Of a stretch of DNA of 20,738 nt, positions 15,581 to 20,738 are shown piece by piece. The stretch comes from Dehalococcoidia bacterium (GTDB lineage Bacteria; Chloroflexota; Dehalococcoidia; GIF9; AB-539-J10): NCBI GenBank assembly GCA_030621105.1, contig JAUXIH010000009.1, forward strand, positions 1-20,738, in the 5' to 3' direction. Every line of letters starts with the position of its first letter. Within the stretch, counting starts at the first letter, position 1. The translations under genes and the position numbers were made by a program. The notes under the pieces were generated by a model that had not been told where the DNA came from, made no database searches, and worked only from the letters and a program-made list of their open reading frames with translations.

Positions 15581-16501
15581 GTGAAAATAACGATACTGGG
15601 GACAGAATCCCTGGGTGTTCGTGGCTTAAGCTGTGTTGTAGAAACAAAGGCTCGCAAGATTGTTATTGATCCTGGTGTAGCACTGGGTTATCGCAGACAT
15701 GGTTTGTTACCCCACCCGGTACAGGTTGCCGTCTCTGAAAAGGTTAAAGATGCCATTCAGAAGTCGCTTACCGACGCCACTGATGTTGTCATTAGTCACT
15801 ATCACGGCGATCATTGTCCCCTGGTAGATGCCAATCCTTATCAGCTTTCCACAGATAGAGTGCTTCCCTTGCTGGCGCACACCAGGTTATGGAGCAAAGG
15901 ATTGCATGGTATCCAGCCTCACCAGGTGTATAGAGCCAGGGCCCTAGCTCGCCAGCTTGGAGAATCCTTTATCGAGGCTGAGGGAGTGACTGACGGGCCT
16001 CTATCATTTTCCTTTCCTGTCCCTCATGGCGAGAGCCGGCGGCACAGCTTGGTGATGATGACCAGGATTGCTGATGATAGCGAGGTTTTTGTTCATGCCT
16101 CTGATATCCAGATGCTTAATGATGAGGCCATAGATATCATCCTTGAGTGGAAGCCCACCGTTGTGTTTGCTGCTGGCCCGCCGCTTTATCTGCCCCAGCT
16201 AACCCGATGGCAGCGAGAGGGCGCGTTACACCGGGTTTTGCACCTGGCGGAAGGAATTCCCGTCGTGATACTGGATCATCACCTGATGCGTTCCCTTGAG
16301 GGGGAGCAGTGGCTGGACCACCTGGCGTTTCTTACTGGGAACAGAGTTACATGCGCTGCTGATTTTATGGAACAACCTCGTAGATTGCTGGAAGCCACCA
16401 GGGTTTCTTGGTACCGCAAGGTGCCTGTTCCTAAAGACTGGCATCGTGCCTATGGTGCTGGTGAGGCAAGCACTGAGCCCTATCGCAAGTCTTCTCTGTA
16501 A
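15581..16501 (+). CDS. Metallo-beta-lactamase-fold hydrolase, UPF0282-like
   Basis: This is a 306-residue metallo-hydrolase of unknown substrate. The metal-binding HxHxDH motif is HYHGDH (H73, H75, D77, H78). Further candidate ligands are in PHGES, HASDIQ and DHHLMRS. The start MKITILGTESLGVRGLSCVVET, the following IDPGVALGYRRHGLLPHP and the GPPLYL near the C-terminal third match the archaeal UPF0282 family as I remember it. The GTG at 15581 is chosen because it gives that family N-terminus. An ATG at 15551 would overlap the upstream gene in another frame. The ribosome site is poor (AAGAAG about 10 bases away), so coupling to the flavoprotein gene 13 bases upstream is likely. Nothing indicates beta-lactamase activity. 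It ends one base before the aspS promoter. Confidence 0.82.
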   Translation: MKITILGTESLGVRGLSCVVETKARKIVIDPGVALGYRRHGLLPHPVQVAVSEKVKDAIQKSLTDATDVVISHYHGDHCPLVDANPYQLSTDRVLPLLAHTRLWSKGLHGIQPHQVYRARALARQLGESFIEAEGVTDGPLSFSFPVPHGESRRHSLVMMTRIADDSEVFVHASDIQMLNDEAIDIILEWKPTVVFAAGPPLYLPQLTRWQREGALHRVLHLAEGIPVVILDHHLMRSLEGEQWLDHLAFLTGNRVTCAADFMEQPRRLLEATRVSWYRKVPVPKDWHRAYGAGEASTEPYRKSSL

Positions 16502-16531
16502 TTGAGTAATCGCCCTGCGTTAAGCTATAAT
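16502..16531 (+). promoter_or_regulatory. Promoter of aspS-tig-clpP
   Basis: TTGAGT (16502-16507), an 18-base spacer and a perfect TATAAT (16526-16531) lie directly after the stop of the metallo-hydrolase gene. Transcription would begin near 16538, just ahead of the ribosome-binding site at 16546. This is the best sigma-70-type promoter I see in the window. Confidence 0.6.
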
Positions 16532-16545
16532 GAACCGATTTACCC

Positions 16546-16551
16546 TGGAGG
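16546..16551 (+). promoter_or_regulatory. Ribosome binding site deciding the aspS start
   Basis: TGGAGG lies 4 bases before the TTG at 16556. An upstream in-frame TTG at 16502 has no such site and lies inside the promoter. Confidence 0.6.
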
Positions 16552-16555
16552 CATC

Positions 16556-18343
16556 TTGCTGAAAGATCATAGCTGTGGAGAACTGAGAAAACAACATATT
16601 GGTCAGGAAGTTACGCTGGCAGGCTGGGTGCATCGTCGGCGCGACCATGGAGGCATGGTGTTTATTGACCTCAGGGATAGGGAAGGAATAGTGCAGGTAG
16701 TGTTTAGCCCCCAGACGGCACAACAGGCGTATGAAGTGGCAACATCCCTGCGCAATGAATATGTCATCCAGCTCAGTGGGGAGGTGACTCTCCGTCCTAG
16801 GGGGACGGCAAATGCCAATCTGGATACAGGTGAGGTTGAGGTATCTGTCAAAAAACTAGCTGTGCTCAATCCATCGCCAACGCCGCCCTTTTATATCAAT
16901 GAAGATGTTGATGTGGATGAATTGTTATGTCTGAAATATCGCTACCTGTATCTAAGGAGGCAGCGTTTACAGCGGAATCTTGCGCTGCGACATCGAGCGA
17001 TCAAGTTTATCAGGGATTTCCTTGATGGCAAGGGGTTCCTTGAGGTAGAAACACCAATATTGATAAAGAGCACCCCGGAGGGGGCAAGGGACTATCTAGT
17101 GCCCAGCCGCCTCAATCCTGGGAAGTTTTATGCTCTTCCCCAATCACCCCAGCAGCTCAAGCAGATGCTTATGGTGTCTGGACTCGAGAGGTATTTTCAG
17201 ATAGCTCGTTGCTTTCGTGATGAGGACCTCAGGGCTGATCGCCAGCCAGAGTTTACCCAGTGTGATGTAGAAATGTCCTTTGTTGATGAGGAGGATATAT
17301 TACAGCTTGCCGAGGAGATGTTTACCTCTTTGGTGAAAGAGGTTATTCCCCAGAAGAGGATGTTGTTGCCCTTTCCCCGCCTGACCTATCGTGAAACTAT
17401 GGAGAGATATGGCACGGATAAACCGGACATAAGATTTGGCATGGAACTCAGGGGCATCACTGACATTGCTCTTCAGACGGAGTTTGATATCTTCCGCGCT
17501 GCTATTAAGGCTGGTGGCACTGTCAGGGGAATATGTGTTCCTGGCTGTGGTTCATATACCCGACACCAGATGGATGAGCTAATTGATCTGGCCAAGAGCA
17601 ATGGAGCTCGTGGCTTGACCACGGTGTCTATTTCCCCGGAGAGCTCCACTTCATTCAAATCAGCCGCACTCAAGCATATAACGCAGGCGCAACTGGAAAG
17701 CATTGCTGCCAGGCTTGATGCCAGGCAGGGAGACCTGTTGCTTATCGTTGCTGACAAGCCAGATGTGGTTAACAATGTGCTGGATGTATTACGCCGTGAG
17801 ATGGCAGATAAGCTTAGCCTGCGGGACAACAACCTGCTTGCCTTTACTTTCATAACGGATTTCCCTCTGCTACAGTGGAATGATGCTACCAACAAGTGGG
17901 ATGTCATGCATCACCCCTTTACTGCTCCTAAGGATGAGGACATTGCGCTTCTTGATTCTGATCCTGCTAGTGTTGGTGGGCGGCATTATGACCTGGTATG
18001 TAATGGCTCTGAGCTGGGTAGTGGCAGCATCAGGATGCATCACCGGCAGCTACAGGAAAAGATATTCACACTGCTGGGTTATAGCTCCGAGGAAATCAAC
18101 CAGCAATTTGGCTCTTTCCTCACTGCGCTGGAATATGGTGCTCCGCCGCATGGTGGCATTGCCCTGGGCATAGATCGTACTATTATGATATTTGCCGGCG
18201 AGCAGAGCATCAGGGAGGTTATTGCCTTTCCCAAGAATCAAAATGCCGTCGATATGACCTTTGATGCTCCCTCGGTAGTGACACAGCAGCAACTGGACGA
18301 ACTCAATCTCACATTGAAAAATAAACAAATTATTAAGGGGTAA
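16556..18343 (+). CDS. aspS: Aspartyl-tRNA synthetase, probably non-discriminating (Asp/Asn)
   Basis: It attaches aspartate to tRNA-Asp, and perhaps to tRNA-Asn, in the cytoplasm. The N-terminal anticodon-binding OB domain has LAGWVHRRRDHGG and FIDLRDREGIVQVVF. The class II catalytic domain has motif 2 FRDEDLRADRQPEFTQ (F220 onward) and motif 3 GGIALGIDRTIM with R541. The bacterial GAD insertion lies between them. TTG at 16556 gives 595 residues and the family-typical start; a TTG at 16502 would add 18 unsupported residues. With this start the protein has H31 and G83, the two residues reported in Pseudomonas aeruginosa AspRS to allow charging of tRNA-Asn; discriminating E. coli AspRS has Leu and Lys there. 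A GatCAB amidotransferase would then be needed, and none is in this window. tig follows after 3 bases. Confidence 0.95.
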   Translation: MLKDHSCGELRKQHIGQEVTLAGWVHRRRDHGGMVFIDLRDREGIVQVVFSPQTAQQAYEVATSLRNEYVIQLSGEVTLRPRGTANANLDTGEVEVSVKKLAVLNPSPTPPFYINEDVDVDELLCLKYRYLYLRRQRLQRNLALRHRAIKFIRDFLDGKGFLEVETPILIKSTPEGARDYLVPSRLNPGKFYALPQSPQQLKQMLMVSGLERYFQIARCFRDEDLRADRQPEFTQCDVEMSFVDEEDILQLAEEMFTSLVKEVIPQKRMLLPFPRLTYRETMERYGTDKPDIRFGMELRGITDIALQTEFDIFRAAIKAGGTVRGICVPGCGSYTRHQMDELIDLAKSNGARGLTTVSISPESSTSFKSAALKHITQAQLESIAARLDARQGDLLLIVADKPDVVNNVLDVLRREMADKLSLRDNNLLAFTFITDFPLLQWNDATNKWDVMHHPFTAPKDEDIALLDSDPASVGGRHYDLVCNGSELGSGSIRMHHRQLQEKIFTLLGYSSEEINQQFGSFLTALEYGAPPHGGIALGIDRTIMIFAGEQSIREVIAFPKNQNAVDMTFDAPSVVTQQQLDELNLTLKNKQIIKG

Positions 18344-18346
18344 GAC

Positions 18347-19633
18347 GTGAAGATAACTAGTGAAAAGATGGAACATTGCCAGGTAACCCTCAGAGTTGAG
18401 GCTGACCAGGGGGAGATGGATAAATCTCTGGATAAGACCTATCGTCGCTTATCTCGGAAGCTATCCATTCCCGGTTTTCGTAAAGGTAAGGTTCCTCGAG
18501 TTGTTCTGGAGCAACATATTGGGCGCGATACCCTGCTTGATGAAGCACTGGATGACCTGGTTCCTGAACTGTACAACCAGGCACTGGATTCGGAAAAGCT
18601 GGATCCCGTAGATAAAGGCCAGGTGGAGATATTACAGAAAGACCCGGCGGTGTTCAAAGCCATCGTGCCTCTCAAGCCCGAGGTCGAGCTGGGAAATTAC
18701 CATGACGTAAAGCTGGATCCTGATCCAGTGATTGTCAAGGATGAAGAAATGGATGCTGTGGTGCAAAAATTTCGCGAGGAGCAGGGTGCCTGGAACCCTG
18801 TGGAACGTCCCTCCTGCATGGGGGACTTATTGGTTATAGATGTGGATGCGACCATCGATGGCAAGCCATTCTTGGACCACAATGATGTAGCGTACGAGAT
18901 GAAGGCTGATTCTATCTTCCCGGTTCAGGGATTTGCTGCTCAGGTGGAAGGAATGAGCAAAAATGAGGAGAAAACCTTCACATTGCCCATCCCTGAGGAC
19001 TATCGCATCAAGGAATTCAGTGGTAAGGAAGCGCAATTCCATGTGACCCTCAAGGAAATTAAGGAGAAGGAATTACCTGAGATCAATGACGAACTTGCCC
19101 ATAATGCCAGTTACGATAGTCTGGAGGTATTGCGGCATAAAATAAAAGAGGATTTGCATGCTAGGGCTGAAGCCAAAAGCCGTGCTGACCTGACTGAGAA
19201 AGCCATTGCTTCCCTGGTTGAAATCAGCCACGTGGATTTTCCTCCTACGATGGAGAATTCCGAGATTGACAGTCTTGTGGAGCAGCAAGCCAGTCGCCTG
19301 GGGTATAATAAGGTATCTGATTACCTGGTAAAATTGCCCCGACCCGAAGAGGAGTTGCGAGAAGACCTTCGTCCTGCTGCCAGGAAACGTATTATTGTCT
19401 CACTTGTGCTTGGTAAACTGTCGCAGGATGAGGGCATTACTGTTGATTCCTCTGAAATTGATAGTAGAATAAAGGAGATGATGGGAGATTCCCCTGATGA
19501 GGACAAGATGAAAAAAATCCTTTCCTTGCCTCAGATTCGGGGATCGGTGCAGCAGTCTCTGCTCACCCAGAAAACCATCGACAGGCTTATAGAAATAGTC
19601 ACCACCAGGGATGCTGAGGAAAAGGAGGTATAG
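18347..19633 (+). CDS. tig: Trigger factor, ribosome-bound chaperone and peptidyl-prolyl isomerase
   Basis: It binds the ribosome exit tunnel and shields nascent chains. The N-terminal ribosome-docking loop GFRKGKVPR (residues 43-51) is intact. The middle FKBP-type isomerase domain (about 150-240) shows LLVIDVDATIDGKPF, VQGFAAQVEGM and FHVTLKEIKEKELPEI. The charged C-terminal part (about 250-428) forms the chaperone arms. The 428 residues match the family. The GTG start is 6 bases after AAGGGG, and the protein begins MKITSEKMEHC as relatives do. It ends directly against the clpP ribosome-binding site and start, the very common tig-clpP arrangement, which links folding to proteolysis. It is probably transcribed from the promoter before aspS. 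Confidence 0.95.
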   Translation: MKITSEKMEHCQVTLRVEADQGEMDKSLDKTYRRLSRKLSIPGFRKGKVPRVVLEQHIGRDTLLDEALDDLVPELYNQALDSEKLDPVDKGQVEILQKDPAVFKAIVPLKPEVELGNYHDVKLDPDPVIVKDEEMDAVVQKFREEQGAWNPVERPSCMGDLLVIDVDATIDGKPFLDHNDVAYEMKADSIFPVQGFAAQVEGMSKNEEKTFTLPIPEDYRIKEFSGKEAQFHVTLKEIKEKELPEINDELAHNASYDSLEVLRHKIKEDLHARAEAKSRADLTEKAIASLVEISHVDFPPTMENSEIDSLVEQQASRLGYNKVSDYLVKLPRPEEELREDLRPAARKRIIVSLVLGKLSQDEGITVDSSEIDSRIKEMMGDSPDEDKMKKILSLPQIRGSVQQSLLTQKTIDRLIEIVTTRDAEEKEV

Positions 19634-20239
19634 ATGGGAACGAAAGGTCAAATAATTATTCCCACGGTCACGGAGACCGGGGCGCATGGCGAACATGCCT
19701 TTGATATATATTCCTTGTTGCTCAGGGAGAGAATTATTTTTCTGGGCACGGCTATCAATGACCAAGTGGCCAATCTTATAGTTGCCCAGATGCTTTATCT
19801 TGAGCGTGAGGACCCTGATAAGGATATCAACCTGTATGTTCATTGTCCGGGTGGTGTCATTAGCGCTGGACTGGCGATATATGACACCATGCAGTTGCTA
19901 CGCTGTGATGTATCCACCATCTGTGTTGGCCTGGCGGCCAGCATGGGCACGGTGCTACTTACTGCCGGCACTAAGGGGAAGAGATATGCTTTGCCCAATG
20001 CTACCATTCATCTGCACCAGGCAATTGGTGGTGCCCAGGGGCAGGCTTCTGATATCGAGATTGCTGCTCGCGAGATTATGAGGCTCCAGGAGACGATTCG
20101 TAATATCATCGCCAAGCATACTGGCCAGCCCGTGGATAAAATTGCCCACGATACTGACAGGGACTTCTATCTTGATCCTCAGCAGGCCATGGAATATGGG
20201 CTGATTGACGAGGTGCTCAGCAAGCAGGAAAGCAAGTAG
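19634..20239 (+). CDS. clpP: ATP-dependent Clp protease proteolytic subunit
   Basis: This is the serine protease subunit that assembles into a tetradecameric barrel and is fed by ClpX, ClpA or ClpC ATPases in the cytoplasm. The catalytic triad is S103 (GLAASMGTVLL), H128 (IHLHQAIGG) and D177 (DTDRDFYLD). The spacings 25 and 49 equal those of E. coli Ser97-His122-Asp171. GGAQGQASDIEI after the histidine is typical. The 201 residues are standard, with a short N-terminal extension that may be a propeptide. AAAGGAGG lies 5 bases before the ATG, which follows the tig stop directly. The usual HQP is HQA here, a mild variation. clpX, often next, does not follow; a small membrane protein does. Confidence 0.96.
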   Translation: MGTKGQIIIPTVTETGAHGEHAFDIYSLLLRERIIFLGTAINDQVANLIVAQMLYLEREDPDKDINLYVHCPGGVISAGLAIYDTMQLLRCDVSTICVGLAASMGTVLLTAGTKGKRYALPNATIHLHQAIGGAQGQASDIEIAAREIMRLQETIRNIIAKHTGQPVDKIAHDTDRDFYLDPQQAMEYGLIDEVLSKQESK

Positions 20240-20304
20240 CTGCTGGCGGGGATAATCGCAAGTTTCTCTCGGAGTAATTTTTGCCAGAGGCTTAAGGAAC
20301 AGTC

Positions 20305-20472
20305 ATGACAAGCTCATTGTCCGCATTGGTGGGGACAAAGGCCCTGATGGGCATCGCTGCCGAGCCCTTCTGGGGTTTGGGTAAAGGCGGGCTAATTACC
20401 ATTATCATTGTTGCTGTACTCCTGATTGCTGTGGTGATATGGCTCATTCGTGGTACGCAGCGACACGATTAG
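20305..20472 (+). CDS. Small single-span membrane protein, unrecognised
   Basis: This 55-residue reading frame has a good ribosome site: AAGGAA five bases before its ATG. The first 29 residues are mildly polar (TSSLSALVG, then AEPFWGLGKGG). Residues about 30-48 form one strongly hydrophobic segment (LITIIIVAVLLIAVVIWLI), followed by a short basic tail RGTQRHD. This predicts a small membrane protein with the charged end inside. I do not recognise the family and assign no function. It lies 65 bases after clpP, in the position where clpX often occurs, and may be co-transcribed with clpP. The composition and the ribosome site make it more than a chance frame, but conservation has not been tested. 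Confidence 0.55.
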   Translation: MTSSLSALVGTKALMGIAAEPFWGLGKGGLITIIIVAVLLIAVVIWLIRGTQRHD

Positions 20473-20487
20473 GCGGCACATTTTCTT

Positions 20488-20576
20488 GTGTCAATCCGAC
20501 ATAGCGCTGTTTTCCTATTGGTCCATAGCTTTAAGAGGCGCGTAGTTATAAAGGCGCAGAAATACCTGATTGACAC
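20488..20576. repeat. Inverted repeat between convergent genes
   Basis: GTGTCAATC at 20488-20496 is the exact reverse complement of GATTGACAC at 20568-20576, with 71 bases between. The second arm directly abuts the stop codon of the minus-strand gene. No T-run follows either arm, so an ordinary intrinsic terminator is not shown. Confidence 0.5.
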
Positions 20577-20738
20577 TTATCCCAGGTGAGCAGCGTCTTT
20601 CCTGACCAGTTGGCGGATTATGCGGTGTATTTGTAGCGGGCGGGAGATGTCCTTGCTGTTCTTGAGCCAGTGGAAGTTTTCCCTGTTGCCCCGACCACCT
20701 TTTTCCTCCTTTTCCTTCACTGCTTCCTCGACTGCCTC
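20577..20738 (-). CDS. Unrecognised protein, C-terminal part only
   Basis: On the minus strand a frame is open from the window edge for 53 codons and stops with TAA (complement 20577-20579). It starts with a Glu/Lys-rich stretch (EAVEEAVKEKEEKGG) and ends RPLQIHRIIRQLVRKDAAHLG, which looks like a basic helix. The neighbouring plus-strand frames over the same bases contain several stops, and the residue mix resembles real protein, so this is probably the 3' end of a gene converging on the clpP operon. An in-frame GTG seven codons in could be a start, but the frame is more likely to continue outside the window. I assign no function. Confidence 0.45.
   Translation of the reverse strand, partial: EAVEEAVKEKEEKGGRGNRENFHWLKNSKDISRPLQIHRIIRQLVRKDAAHLG

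Noticed and set aside
20240..20304. CTGGC/GCCAG pair after clpP as a terminator
   Set aside because: Five-base arms with a loop of nearly 40 bases; not a stable hairpin.
13965..20508. CATAGCGCT occurring in two intergenic gaps (13965-13973 and 20500-20508)
   Set aside because: A nine-base match is expected by chance at this window size and the flanks differ.
1..20738. CRISPR array, tRNA or rRNA genes, insertion sequences, toxin-antitoxin pairs
   Set aside because: No regularly spaced repeats, no tRNA-like T-arm, no transposase motifs and no small paired genes were found on reading both strands.

Overview
The window is a densely packed bacterial chromosome segment of roughly 50% GC by eye. 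Almost every gene lies on the + strand, with gaps or overlaps of a few bases. There is no rRNA, tRNA, CRISPR array, insertion sequence or phage gene. TTG starts are common (ruvX, the glycosyltransferase, the beta-phosphoglucomutase-like gene, aspS) and GTG starts occur (the beta-lactamase-fold gene, tig). A fused aroK-aroB gene, an UPF0282-like metallo-hydrolase, an AspRS with non-discriminating-type residues and a SPASM radical SAM protein would suit an anaerobic or deep-branching bacterium, perhaps a Dehalococcoidia-like Chloroflexota. That placement is a guess from gene content, not a demonstrated assignment.

Left part (1-5015): a ROK-family sugar kinase cut at its 5' end, then alaS, ruvX and aroE in tight succession. 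Middle (5062-9265): a sugar module of a GT4-like glycosyltransferase, a GH65 alpha-glucoside phosphorylase and a beta-phosphoglucomutase-like HAD protein. With the ROK kinase these could convert a glucose disaccharide fully to glucose 6-phosphate. Next (9262-13906): an SppA-type signal peptide peptidase, aroC, a bifunctional aroK-aroB fusion and a CtaB-like prenyltransferase, linked by 1-4 base overlaps or a 3-base gap. So three shikimate-pathway genes (four enzymatic steps counting the fusion as two) flank the sugar module.

Right part (14035-20738): a SPASM radical SAM protein, an FMN split-barrel protein and an UPF0282-like beta-lactamase-fold protein. These are followed by aspS with its own promoter, tig, clpP and a 55-residue single-span membrane protein. 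The window ends in the C-terminal part of an unrecognised minus-strand gene converging on the others.

Most genes are housekeeping. The parts most worth a second look are the phosphorylase/mutase module, the ctaB-radical SAM-flavoprotein-metallo-hydrolase neighbourhood, the tRNA-specificity signature in AspRS, the exact 14-bp direct repeat flanking aroE, and the unannotated small genes at the right edge. I did not find a clear-cut new defence or mobile system.
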